A stretch of 64,000 nucleotides of DNA from Nitrosospira sp. (lineage in GTDB: Bacteria; Pseudomonadota; Gammaproteobacteria; Burkholderiales; Nitrosomonadaceae). The notes under the pieces were generated by a model. The model was given only the letters and a program-made list of their open reading frames with translations. It was not told the origin of the DNA and made no database searches. Position 1 is the stretch's first letter; the number at the start of each line of letters is the position of its first letter. Shown here in pieces: positions 53,101 through 62,080 of the stretch. Location of the stretch: NCBI GenBank assembly GCA_013821425.1, contig JACDGV010000002.1:248001-312000 (forward strand), written 5' to 3'. The position numbers and the translations under genes were made by a program.

Positions 53101-53188
53101 GATAATAAACAGGCATGTTATGCTGCGCAGCAATTAGTGCGGAACAGCCACCATGATCCTCAAACGAAGCAGGAAAAAAGGAACAGGA

Positions 53189-53605
53189 ATGAATAAACCT
53201 CCTGGATACTCGAATAAAAGGCGGCGGCGCTTCATCGAGCTGCTGACCAGCACGGATCAGTATTGGGTAGAAGTGATGGGAGACATGCTCTTCCACGACC
53301 TGAACTATTATGACTTGTTCACCCAGATGTGGCTGAATTCGAAGAACGCCCCTGACGGTTCATTTCGCAAGTCGGAGCTGTACCAGTTCATGCCAAACAT
53401 CAGTCAACGGACCGCGGTCAAATACGTTCAGATCGCAATCGATCACGGCTTGCTCATCGAACATACGGATCCCGAAGATCTCCGCTCCCGGCGAATCGCC
53501 ATGTCCGTCGGCCTCAAGCAAAAAATCGAGCTTTTCCTGGATTATTCCATAGCGGTATTCGGGGCGTTAGCTCCGCCGCTGTCCAAGCGGAAGCCACAGC
53601 GCTGA
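53189..53605 (+). CDS. Winged-helix transcription regulator (MarR-like)
   Basis: 138 residues. A winged helix-turn-helix spans about 55-105 (FRKSELYQFMPNISQRTAVK, HGLLIEHTDPEDLRSRRIAM), with an N-terminal helix dimerisation part and a C-terminal helix as in MarR-type or related regulators of membrane lipid synthesis. AGGAACAGGA lies just before ATG 53189, so the 12-residue longer frame is rejected. Divergent from the desaturase with a palindrome between them; a thermal or acyl-CoA signal would fit but is inference. Confidence 0.75.
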   Translation: MNKPPGYSNKRRRRFIELLTSTDQYWVEVMGDMLFHDLNYYDLFTQMWLNSKNAPDGSFRKSELYQFMPNISQRTAVKYVQIAIDHGLLIEHTDPEDLRSRRIAMSVGLKQKIELFLDYSIAVFGALAPPLSKRKPQR

Positions 53606-53785
53606 CGAAAGGGGAACTGCAACGGCACGACGTCCTGATAACCGTGGACGGGGACCCGCAGCTACGCCGGGGTTCAGACGATTCCCCAGAACGGGCCTGC
53701 CGCAGAAGATTTGGGAATAGCGGGATTTTTAAATGGAGCGGGAAACCCCGGCCCAGGTCACTCGGATATAAGCAACCGCAGATAC

Positions 53786-54310
53786 TTATCTGTCGAGCCT
53801 TTCCTTCGACGCATCGACAAGATCGCATATGGCAAGCCCAACCGCCAGTGTAACGAAGATGGCAGCCAGGGATTTGCCCGAAAGGCGTTTCTCGAAACCC
53901 GGCGTGAGCCGTTTAGGAATAAGATAATAGTCCGTAATGTAAGCGCCGGCTGTCACTACCGCAGCGCCAACGAGGGGCCGCGTCAGCGACTTTTCAGGCG
54001 CGGGACGCCTCGCGGCAGCGTGAGCGGTGCCGCCCCGGCTTCCGAAAAATTTTTCATAGAATAGCGCCCAGAATATCGCCGAGGCATGATTCAGCAAAAA
54101 ACCCGTAAGCGTGTATTTTAGGGAAGCCTTATCTTTCCGCGCAGCTTTGTCTCCCCACAGGACGTGGCTCGTTGCGTTCAAGGGAGCTGCAAAAGAGCCG
54201 TCTTCAAGCTTGCCGGCAACGGAAGCGGTCAACGCTGTTGCGAGTCCGCTTATGGTGCCGGACGTAACAGCCCGCCTGAGTATGCCCGGCGCATCCTTTG
54301 TATTGTTCAT
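53786..54310 (-). CDS. Small membrane protein of unknown function
   Basis: 174 residues with two or three hydrophobic segments (SGLATALTASVAG, LLNHASAIFWALFYEKFF, PLVGAAVVTAGAYITDYYLI and AAIFVTLAVGLAICDLV) and basic loops. The fold is unknown. GAGGAG lies 7 bp before ATG 54310, which makes the upstream frame (to 54406) unlikely. A similar small protein family occurs beside stress genes in related betaproteobacteria as far as I know; not confirmed here. Confidence 0.6.
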   Translation of the reverse strand: MNNTKDAPGILRRAVTSGTISGLATALTASVAGKLEDGSFAAPLNATSHVLWGDKAARKDKASLKYTLTGFLLNHASAIFWALFYEKFFGSRGGTAHAAARRPAPEKSLTRPLVGAAVVTAGAYITDYYLIPKRLTPGFEKRLSGKSLAAIFVTLAVGLAICDLVDASKERLDR

Positions 54311-54524
54311 GTCAAAGCTCCTCATGGATGGGTTTCGGAAAGTACGTTTTTTGAGAATACCCCTTGGCTGCGGGCACGGCTGTGCAGTAGCGCACATTCC
54401 GGTCAAGACAACAAGCCTCTGCCTCCCCCTCCCCCTTCAGGAGAAGGTAGGGGACACCGAAGTTGCCGGCATTACGGGGAAATGCATCCGAGCCACCAGC
54501 AGCCTCATAATCCGCAATATACCG

Positions 54525-56576
54525 TCATTCCGTTTTTGGAGAAGCCCCCGGCACCGGCGCTATGGGCATTACCGGAATGGGCGCCTGAGTCACGACCCGC
54601 GTTTGCTGCGGATCGCTGAACTGAATGCCCGATTCCCGGAAGCGTTCCAGTATTCTCCGGTTAAAGCTGCGCTGCACCGCCCACCGTCCCTTGTCCAGCG
54701 TTTGCATCTGCCCCAGGATGGTAATAATCGAACCGTCAACGTGATCCACTCCCCATATCTCGGGATCGGCCAGAATCAGGTGATTCAGTTGAGGATTGCT
54801 GCGCATCTCCTTGCATACGCTCCTGATCGCGGCAAGTACCCTGTCCACGTCGGAGTCTGCCGTCACACTCACCCGGATGGCAGCATTCCCGATTCCCCGG
54901 TGACTGCTGGATGCGGCAGACACGGAGCCAAAGGCATTGGTAACGGTGGAAACGGAACTGAAGGGCACGACATGCAGCGACCCATCCGAAGCGCGTAACC
55001 GGACGGTACGTATCGACAGGTGCTCGACCACCCCCGATACGCCGGCAACAGTGATGAAATCCCCTACCTGTATGGCATTTTCCATCAACAGGAAAATGCC
55101 GGTAATAAAATCCTGGACGAGTTTTTGCGAACCGAAACCTAACGCAACTCCGATAATGCTGGCTCCCGCGAGCAAGGGAGCAATCGTGATACCCAATTCG
55201 TGAAGCGCGGCTAGCAATACGATCATCCCGATGATGATAAGTAGCGTGGTACGCAGCATGGGTAAAAGGGTGCGGAGACGGGCCGCTCGAGCTGTGTCGC
55301 CAACATCGGTCCACCGGTCGATCCGGCGGGAAATCACGACATTAAGGGCTTCCCATGCCGACGCCGCCAGCGCGAGCGTAATCGCTATTGTGGCCGCGGC
55401 GGAGGCAACGCGGCGGCCCACGGAACCGCGCTCGAACCATGAGAGCGTATCTACGCCCCAGACCTGCAGTAACACGATAAAAGCGCCGGTCCCGATCAAT
55501 ATGGAAACGACACGGTAAATCAGCAGGTGATAGGTGCCCTTTGTGGCAACCTCCTCCTCATCTACCTCTTCATACCCGGTGGCCGTCGGAGCGCGATGCT
55601 CAGGTGCGTTTTCCCGGTCCGCGAGGAATGCACGGTCGATTGCGCCCAAGACGAAGATCGAAACTAGGCTGGCCCCCACGATAACTGTCGCCGACAAGGC
55701 GAAGAAATACAGTACGCGCTGAAATCCGTTTTCCGCCCCGGCGGACCATAGCAGCCAGGCGGCGACTATCAGGAATGTGGCCACGAATGGCCAGCTGTCT
55801 GCCAGTATCTCCCGCAACCCGAACAACCCGCTCCAGTTATCTCCGGCGGTGCCGCGTATAGCCTCCGCGGTAGCTTTCCGGCTACGCAAGACCATCGCCA
55901 GCAGCATGATGTGGACAGCCAGCCCAACCAGCTTGGAAAGCGCGATATGAGTATCGCGGGTTCCTCCTGTGTGCAGTGCAAGCTCGGCGACAGCCGTGCC
56001 AAAGACAGCGACGATGATGATGCGGCGCAACCAGCGATTCACATACGCCGCCGCGGCATCGCTGATGTGCATCAGTCGGAGTTTCTGCCCAAGCGGCGAT
56101 GCCATGAGGTGAACCACGCTCAACACTAAGCGCGTCGTTACATAGGCCTCGACGATGGCGAGCGTCATGTCGTGGAACACTGCCGGGCGACCGCCAAATA
56201 TATTGAGCAGCAGCATGGCTGTCGCCATGAAAGCGGCAAGCGAAATCAGTTCCAGCACCCAGTGTGCGAGCGCGAACGGGAAGCGTCGAAGCAAGCTCCA
56301 GTGGTGGCTGGCGGAGGGAGCCGGGGGCGCGGCGGGGGTGGCGGCGGAAGGCATGATCGCGGGTGCTGCGCCAAGCGAAGCTTTTTCTTTTTTGCGGTCG
56401 ATCGCGTTTTGCCGGCTGGCAGCTCGCTGTTCCACCCGTTCGCGGGGACCCCGGAGGCCACGGTGCAAAAGCCACTCCAGGAATAGCGCCGCCCCGAGTA
56501 CCGCTATGATCTTCCACAAGCCGCCGAGCACTTGCAAGCGACGCTCGGGCGTGCCAAGGTGGTACTCTGCCACCAC
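54525..56576 (-). CDS. MscS-family mechanosensitive channel (main part, 5' frameshift)
   Basis: 683 residues from GTG 56576, a large MscS of the YbiO/MscM kind. Many transmembrane segments; the pore helix and beta domain carry LLAGASIIGVALGFGSQKLVQ, DFITGIFLLMENAIQVGDFI, and VEHLSIRTVRLRASDG. The N-terminus joins in frame-shifted register to the part at 56504-57082, which supplies the signal peptide and coiled region of the same protein. So the complete protein would be about 850 residues, similar to YbiO. A single indel near 56570-56585 (a GTGG-rich run) explains the split, real or a sequence error. Confidence 0.85.
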   Translation of the reverse strand: MVAEYHLGTPERRLQVLGGLWKIIAVLGAALFLEWLLHRGLRGPRERVEQRAASRQNAIDRKKEKASLGAAPAIMPSAATPAAPPAPSASHHWSLLRRFPFALAHWVLELISLAAFMATAMLLLNIFGGRPAVFHDMTLAIVEAYVTTRLVLSVVHLMASPLGQKLRLMHISDAAAAYVNRWLRRIIIVAVFGTAVAELALHTGGTRDTHIALSKLVGLAVHIMLLAMVLRSRKATAEAIRGTAGDNWSGLFGLREILADSWPFVATFLIVAAWLLWSAGAENGFQRVLYFFALSATVIVGASLVSIFVLGAIDRAFLADRENAPEHRAPTATGYEEVDEEEVATKGTYHLLIYRVVSILIGTGAFIVLLQVWGVDTLSWFERGSVGRRVASAAATIAITLALAASAWEALNVVISRRIDRWTDVGDTARAARLRTLLPMLRTTLLIIIGMIVLLAALHELGITIAPLLAGASIIGVALGFGSQKLVQDFITGIFLLMENAIQVGDFITVAGVSGVVEHLSIRTVRLRASDGSLHVVPFSSVSTVTNAFGSVSAASSSHRGIGNAAIRVSVTADSDVDRVLAAIRSVCKEMRSNPQLNHLILADPEIWGVDHVDGSIITILGQMQTLDKGRWAVQRSFNRRILERFRESGIQFSDPQQTRVVTQAPIPVMPIAPVPGASPKTE

Positions 56577-57082
56577 CCGGCCACCGTTCTCGCCTCCAGG
56601 AGCATGCCTGCGGTCAGCCGGAGCTGGTCCGACGCCACTTCCAGCCGATTCCCTATCACCTCAACCAGCTGGGCCCCCCCCTCCCCCGTTTCGCGCACAA
56701 CAGGCTCGGGAGAACTCTCGGTTGCCTCGGGACTGGCTGGGACCGCGGCATTTAACGTTGTGCTGGCTTCCGCTGCTTGTGCGATAGCGCTGAGGGCCTG
56801 TTCGAGTTCGCCCCGTTTCTTCTCATCCCGCAGTATGGAAAGCATATGCCTGGCTTCTGCCGCCGTAACGGCGGGCGCAGGAATCTCCTCGGGCAAGGAC
56901 GTACCCGCTTCGTCGGCATGGGTGGGAACCGACATCGTCATTACCAACGGCAGGGTCAACGACGCCAGGACCAAAAACACCGTAAAGTTGTTAGCTCGAA
57001 ACAACAGGGGCGGGTAGGCAAGTGCCACGGGAGCGCTTGCGCAGTGAGAGAACAGGGATACCCGTGCATGGGGCAGGCGCAA
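56504..57082 (-). CDS. N-terminal part of the MscS channel, out of frame with the rest
   Basis: 192 residues if translated alone: signal peptide-like LVLASLTLPLVMTMSVPTHA, then a coiled, periplasmic region (TAAEARHMLSILRDEKKRGE, LEQALSAIAQAAEA, NRLEVASDQLRLTAGMLLEA) characteristic of YbiO-type channels. It ends in EARTVAGWWQSTT, where the other frame continues VVAEYHLGTPERRLQVLGG. Start codon uncertain (TTG at 57082; no good ribosome site). The overlap of 73 bp is an accident of the frameshift, not a second gene. Confidence 0.65.
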   Translation of the reverse strand: MRLPHARVSLFSHCASAPVALAYPPLLFRANNFTVFLVLASLTLPLVMTMSVPTHADEAGTSLPEEIPAPAVTAAEARHMLSILRDEKKRGELEQALSAIAQAAEASTTLNAAVPASPEATESSPEPVVRETGEGGAQLVEVIGNRLEVASDQLRLTAGMLLEARTVAGWWQSTTLARPSVACKCSAACGRS

Positions 57083-57282
57083 AGCGATAATCGGCCTTTT
57101 AGGGCGGCGATGTCCGTGCGCCGTCGTACATTGAAACCTGCCCCGCGACCATGGCCCCCCTGCCCTGGCTCGTTTAGCGCATTTTAGCTTTTCCTATGCG
57201 GCTTATCGCACCGATAACATAAGCGGGAAAGGGAATGATACGGGTGTCTAAACCGGATAGAGAAACGTCAAGGAGGCATGCC
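57083..57282. other. Intergenic before the small membrane peptide
   Basis: Holds the promoter of the channel gene on one strand and of the small peptide on the other. No dyad or -35/-10 pair was convincing. Confidence 0.35.
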
Positions 57283-57366
57283 ATGTATCACCCTTTAGTG
57301 ATTTGGGCTCCCTATATTCTTGTACTCGCCTCTGTTTTGGGGTTTTTGGGAATGCTCTGGATATAG
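57283..57366 (+). CDS. 27-residue hydrophobic single-pass peptide
   Basis: A 28-codon gene, ATG to TAG, preceded at 6 bp by a perfect AGGAGG (57271-57276). The product begins MYHPLVIWAP and continues hydrophobic (YILVLASVLGFLGMLWI), one transmembrane helix with no charged residue except a His. The length and style resemble accessory membrane peptides such as those bound to terminal oxidases or pumps, but it matches none I know. The ribosome site is the main support; another ATG 5 bp upstream is closed after seven codons. Confidence 0.6.
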   Translation: MYHPLVIWAPYILVLASVLGFLGMLWI

Positions 57367-57464
57367 TCTTATAGCTCAGACCGGTGCATAAGAGCTGAAT
57401 CATTGGCTATTTATCCAGCGAGCAAGCGAGGGGTAGCGCCCCATTCGATCTAAACCGTACTGGC

Positions 57465-57745
57465 CCAGCCAGCGACCCGGCATGGCGGGATGGACCCCTA
57501 AAGCACTTTCCGTGGTACCGAATTCCCCGACATGCAAACTATAAACATTGCTTGCACCGGCTGCTCCCCCAAATAAGCATCGATCACAGTGACCTCTGCC
57601 GGTATGACATTTAAGGCAAGCCGGATTGAATCTCGAAGAAGCCCCAGGTCACGCCGATCACTACAGCAACGATGAGCAAGCTAACTACGGGGTCGAGCCA
57701 GTACCAGCCCGTAACCATCATTGCCAGACCTGCCGGTTCAGGCAC
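57465..57745 (-). pseudogene. Decayed cation diffusion facilitator (CzcD/YiiP family)
   Basis: On the minus strand AGLAMMVTGWYWLDPVVSLL, IVAVVIGVTWGFFE, then DAYLGEQPVQAMF and, in a different frame, GTTESALGVHPAMPG are recognisable in order. They match the last transmembrane part and the cytoplasmic C-terminal domain of CDF transporters (WLDPVVSL..., TTETALTAHLVMPG). The start and first half are missing and the frame changes at least twice, so no functional Zn/Cd/Co efflux protein can be made. Confidence 0.65.
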
Positions 57746-57824
57746 TTCCCCGTAGGCTATAAATCCTGCCGAGGGGTTTCCAGATTAATCGAGCTTCCGC
57801 TATTCCCCTGTTGGGGCGCATGGC

Positions 57825-58169
57825 ATGATAGAAATCATTAAGACATCCACTTCTCATCTCGCTTCGGGCATAGAAATTCTCGCTGCGATCATCATTTTGC
57901 TTGCAGTCATTGAAGCCACCTACCGGGGATTAAGACTGTTCTTCGCCAGGCCCAGGCCGCCTGAACAAAAAACAATCGAGGTGCGATTAAGACTTGGAAG
58001 ATGGCTATCCCTATCGCTTGAATTTATGCTCGCTGCAGACATAATAAGCACGATTATCGCGCCATCGTGGGAGGAAATTGCCAAGCTTGCCGTAATAATT
58101 GTACTGCGCACCTCGCTTAACTTTTTTCTTGAGCATGAAATCAGAAACTCGGAAAAACGCGGTGGCTAG
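57825..58169 (+). CDS. DUF1622 membrane protein
   Basis: 114 residues with two or three transmembrane segments (SGIEILAAIIILLAVIEAT, SLEFMLAADIISTIIAP, LAVIIVLRTSLNFFLEH). The SLEFMLAADI and IRTxLNFFLE-type motifs are those of the DUF1622 family, whose function is unknown. Its start has only a weak ribosome site. It lies between a dead CDF gene and the large DUF748 gene. Confidence 0.75.
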   Translation: MIEIIKTSTSHLASGIEILAAIIILLAVIEATYRGLRLFFARPRPPEQKTIEVRLRLGRWLSLSLEFMLAADIISTIIAPSWEEIAKLAVIIVLRTSLNFFLEHEIRNSEKRGG

Positions 58170-58340
58170 AAGCCCATCTGTGACGACAAGGCTTTGCGAC
58201 AAAGGTAAAGCCAGTGTGGCCCTGGGGCTATTGAAGTCATTTCATAGGATTTACGTGCTCGTCCGGCCTGCTTCCATCGTTGCCGATGCCCATTCTTTCG
58301 AGGATCGGGAATCCCACGCCCCCTTCCCCCTCCGCCCTTG

Positions 58341-61300
58341 TTACTGGTCATCCGGCGCGGCGCCAAGGGAAAGCTCTGCGGCAACCGAATCGCCGGATTC
58401 TCCGGTCACGCTCTTTATGCCCGCCGATTCGACGTGTTTCCTGTCAATGCCGGCTTCCATCACTGCGTCAATAACAGCCTGCGCACGGCTTTCCGCCAGC
58501 GACGCCAGCGCATTTTCGGGGAGTGGCTGGAGTTCCGCCAGGCGCTCGAACAACGCGGCGTAGAAGGCGCGGTCCTCGCTGCCGCGCCCAAACAGTCCGA
58601 GTAACGGATTAACGCGGTCCGGCTCACGTCCGGTCTGTCTCGCATACTCTTCCGCGAACTCCCCTACCGCTTTTTTTCCGGCCTGTTCGATGAGCAGTTT
58701 TTCCAGCGCTTTCTGGGTGTCGGCATCGCCATACGCGATCAGTCCCGGATCCTCCCCCGGTTCCAGCCGTATGCCCCTGGCGGCGGCCAGATCCCGCCGC
58801 GCCTGCGCGCTGCGCAAGCGCTCGCCGTCGCGTAGCGGGTCAAATGCCCCCCCCACCATCAACCGTACCTCTGGCCGCTGCTTCATTGCCTCTGCTAGAT
58901 CGTGCAGTTTTTCTCGCTGGGGAGGGGAGAGGAGGGCACTTCCCGCTTCAAACTCCACCGCCTGGAGCTCCTCGTTGGTGCGCCCGCCCAATAATCCGGA
59001 CAGCAGGCGAAAGGGCGAAGTGACGATGCGCTGAATCACGTTCGCAAGCGCCGTGCGTATGAGCACCCCATAGTCGAATCTCGGATTTCCCAGATCGCCC
59101 TCGATGGGCACCGCAAGTCTTATCCTGCCATCGGGCGACCTCAGCAAAGCGATGGCCAGATCAAGCGGAAGGTCCAGCGCAGTCGGCGCTTCAACGCGCT
59201 CGCCAAGTTTGAAGTCTGCCAGCGTGATGCTGTTCTGTCCCACGAGATTGCCGTCTACAACCTTGTAGTGCAACTCGAGCCAGAGATCGCCGGCGGCGAT
59301 TTTTCTACCGGCAAAGGTGGCTGAGTATGGAGAAAGCGCAGGTAATCCGATATTTTCGAAATCCGCCCTGATATCCAGAAATTTCTTGGGATCGGAAGGT
59401 ATCAGCGCACCTGCAGCCCTCGCTGTTCCATACTCCTCGACCTGCCCCGAAAGTTCTGTCTCCGCACGACTCCCGGGCTGAGAAGAGATTCCCGCAATTG
59501 AACCTTCAAGCGCCTGCACCCGGGTAGAGAATGGCAGTACCAGGCTGAGATCCGCGAAGTCGAGCGAACCTCCTGCAATCCGCACCTGGCTGACTTCAAC
59601 TGAGAAGGGCACACCGACCTCGCTGCGATTTTTTTCTGGTGATCGCTGTTTCGTCTTCGCCTCGTCGCCATTGTGTTTCTTTATAACCTGGTTGAGATTG
59701 ACGTTCCTGTCTTCGTCGATAACGAGTTTCATGTCCGGTTCGTGCAGATGCACCTCCTCGATTGCCAGTTGCTTCCGGGGAAGGCTCAGGGAAATCTTTT
59801 GTGCGGAAAGCGTTTTCCATGCGATCAGGCGTTCATTCGCCCCCGCTTCATTTACACGGAAATCATGAATACTGGCACTCCCCTGAGATGTAATTTCCGG
59901 AACGATGCCAGAACGGTATTCCAGTTCAGCGGAGACCGAAACGCTGCCCGATGCGAGATCAACCGCCGCGTGGCGGGAGACAAGCGGATGCAACGGCTCG
60001 AGCGGAATGCCCGTGGCCTCGAGCTTGCCCCGCGCCTCGCTGAAGTCCTGTTGCAACTTGCCACTGGCTTTGACCATCCCCTGCCCGCCAATGCGAAACT
60101 CCGCTGCAAAGTCAAGCGGGGACTCGCTTGCGCTGTCTATATTTCGGAAAGCGGCGGATACCAGGACGATGTCGTACAGGATAGAAGGCTTGAAACTTCG
60201 ATCAATAAGGTGGATGTCGAATTCCTTCAGTTCCAGTAACCCCGTCTGATACTTCCAGGGGGTGTCTGCAGTCCCCTCTTCTCCGTTGGAATCTCGGCCT
60301 GGCTTTTCCTCGCCAGTCGAGTTAGCTGCCGGCAAAAGTTGCAACAGGCCTGCCGGTCCGTCGGCATCTCGAAGGATTACGATATCGCCGCCGCTGAGGG
60401 TAAGGGTGCCAGCACGGGCGACGCGGACATGGGTATCAAGCCGCCCTCCCGTCACCCTGACAGCATCGAGCGTTGCAAGCGGCGTGGTATCTTCCACTTC
60501 AATTGGCGCCACCGCCGCTTTGTTTACCGCCAGTTGTATATCTTCCGCAACAATCCGGGGAGCCCCTGCTCCGCCGGCAATTTCCAAACTGAAGCTGCTG
60601 CCTATCTCCTCGGCGCCGAAAACGAGCGCGGGCGACATTGTATGGTCGGTATACCCCGCCGCCACCTTTTTAATGGCAATATTTTCCATTCGCACCTTCC
60701 ACGGCTGCTCCTCGCGACCCCCCTCACCTGCATTGGCTGCATCAGCCGCATTCCCGCCTTCCGTCCGGTCATCGCTCCCCTGCGTGGTGTCGGTGTTTCC
60801 AGCCAGTTCCAGCCAGTCCAGCGTGCCGTCGCTCGCCAGGCTCGCACTCAGCGTCCCATTGGACAACTCCAGGTGCGGCACGACGATTTCCCGCTCAGCG
60901 AGCGCAAACCGTCCTCCGCTCAAGCGGATAGCACCAAGTGCAAGGAGTGCCCCCCTGCCACCGGCGCTTGCCAGGGACAGATCGGAAATCTCCGCTCGGA
61001 GGTCGGCTACGGTGAGCAGGGTTTCGCCCTGCTGGTGAGAGAAGTCGTACCGGCCTGCCAATGAAAGCTCTCCTCCCGGCTCTGCAATGCGCAATTCATC
61101 GCGCAGGAAGTCCCACGCGGTAGCCAGCTTCATTCCGACTATGCTGAACCCCCCGCTGGATGCCATCGGGTACACCGCAACGCTTCCCGACCAGGCGACG
61201 CTCCCCCCCGCCGGCAATCTTGCTGCCAGCGCATAGTGGCCCTCGCGATCAGGAATCGTGCTAAAGTCCTTCAATTCGAGGTTTATCGGCCCGAATGCCG

Positions 61301-61808
61301 TGCTGACAGGGGTCGAGCCCGAGAGATCGTTTACGTGCACCCTGCTGTCGCTGACGATAACATGCTCGAGCACGAGGCTGGGCGGAGGTTCGTCTTTCTG
61401 CTCCGGGTCCTTTAGGCGTTCGATGATATCCATGATATTCAGCCGGCCCTCCGGGTCGATTTCCAGAGTCAGATCGAACCCCTCCACCCGTAGGTCTGCA
61501 AGTGTCCAGGCGCGCTGGAAGATGCTCGACAGCTCGAAATCGATATACACGCGCTTCAAATGCAATATCTTCCTGCGGTCGGTCCCATCGAGTTGAAACC
61601 CGGAGAAGTCGACGGTAAATAGGTAAGGGTTCATACGGACGCTGTCGATCCTGGCCTGATGGCCCAGGTGCTCCTCGAGATAGCGCGGAAGATGGCGCTC
61701 CACCAGATAGGGAGCGAGCAGAAACCCGCCAAGGGTATAGAGGAGAAGTAATAGCGCGGTTATCCACGTTATCTTGCTGGCTGCAACTCGTCGGATTATT
61801 CTTTTCAT
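58341..61808 (-). CDS. DUF748/AsmA-like giant membrane protein
   Basis: 1155 residues. One N-terminal membrane helix (ITWITALLLLLYTLGGFLLA at 16-35) then a long periplasmic beta-rich domain with DUF748 repeats (RIDSVRMNPYLFTVDFSGFQ, IYDIVLVSAAFRNID-like and VDLASGSVSVSAELEYRSG). AsmA/TamB-like proteins of this type bridge the inner and outer membrane and are thought to move phospholipids. An OmpA-like or peptidoglycan-binding C-terminal part follows (AVEFEAGSALLSPPQREKLH, KHVESAGIKSVTGE). AAGG lies 7 bp before ATG 61808; the frame 33 codons upstream has no ribosome site. Codons are uniform throughout. Confidence 0.85.
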   Translation of the reverse strand: MKRIIRRVAASKITWITALLLLLYTLGGFLLAPYLVERHLPRYLEEHLGHQARIDSVRMNPYLFTVDFSGFQLDGTDRRKILHLKRVYIDFELSSIFQRAWTLADLRVEGFDLTLEIDPEGRLNIMDIIERLKDPEQKDEPPPSLVLEHVIVSDSRVHVNDLSGSTPVSTAFGPINLELKDFSTIPDREGHYALAARLPAGGSVAWSGSVAVYPMASSGGFSIVGMKLATAWDFLRDELRIAEPGGELSLAGRYDFSHQQGETLLTVADLRAEISDLSLASAGGRGALLALGAIRLSGGRFALAEREIVVPHLELSNGTLSASLASDGTLDWLELAGNTDTTQGSDDRTEGGNAADAANAGEGGREEQPWKVRMENIAIKKVAAGYTDHTMSPALVFGAEEIGSSFSLEIAGGAGAPRIVAEDIQLAVNKAAVAPIEVEDTTPLATLDAVRVTGGRLDTHVRVARAGTLTLSGGDIVILRDADGPAGLLQLLPAANSTGEEKPGRDSNGEEGTADTPWKYQTGLLELKEFDIHLIDRSFKPSILYDIVLVSAAFRNIDSASESPLDFAAEFRIGGQGMVKASGKLQQDFSEARGKLEATGIPLEPLHPLVSRHAAVDLASGSVSVSAELEYRSGIVPEITSQGSASIHDFRVNEAGANERLIAWKTLSAQKISLSLPRKQLAIEEVHLHEPDMKLVIDEDRNVNLNQVIKKHNGDEAKTKQRSPEKNRSEVGVPFSVEVSQVRIAGGSLDFADLSLVLPFSTRVQALEGSIAGISSQPGSRAETELSGQVEEYGTARAAGALIPSDPKKFLDIRADFENIGLPALSPYSATFAGRKIAAGDLWLELHYKVVDGNLVGQNSITLADFKLGERVEAPTALDLPLDLAIALLRSPDGRIRLAVPIEGDLGNPRFDYGVLIRTALANVIQRIVTSPFRLLSGLLGGRTNEELQAVEFEAGSALLSPPQREKLHDLAEAMKQRPEVRLMVGGAFDPLRDGERLRSAQARRDLAAARGIRLEPGEDPGLIAYGDADTQKALEKLLIEQAGKKAVGEFAEEYARQTGREPDRVNPLLGLFGRGSEDRAFYAALFERLAELQPLPENALASLAESRAQAVIDAVMEAGIDRKHVESAGIKSVTGESGDSVAAELSLGAAPDDQ

Positions 61809-62080
61809 GTCGGCCTTCACGGGAACAAATGGAGCGTACGGAAAGCAGCGCTGCGAGGCAGGCACCGAGGCCAAGGGTGGTCGTGATGCCGCGAATAGCA
61901 GCCGCAATAGTCAGGCCACGCGCGCAAAAGGACTTCTACCTTAGGTAAAATGAGAAAGAGGTTCTGTACGATATGGCACAGACCCTCCCGTCAGTTGTTG
62001 GCAAGCTGCTGTGCTTGGCCCCGTAATGCTACTGCTCCCAACCCTGCTCACATATCCCATAAACAGAAAAATAGCACCAT

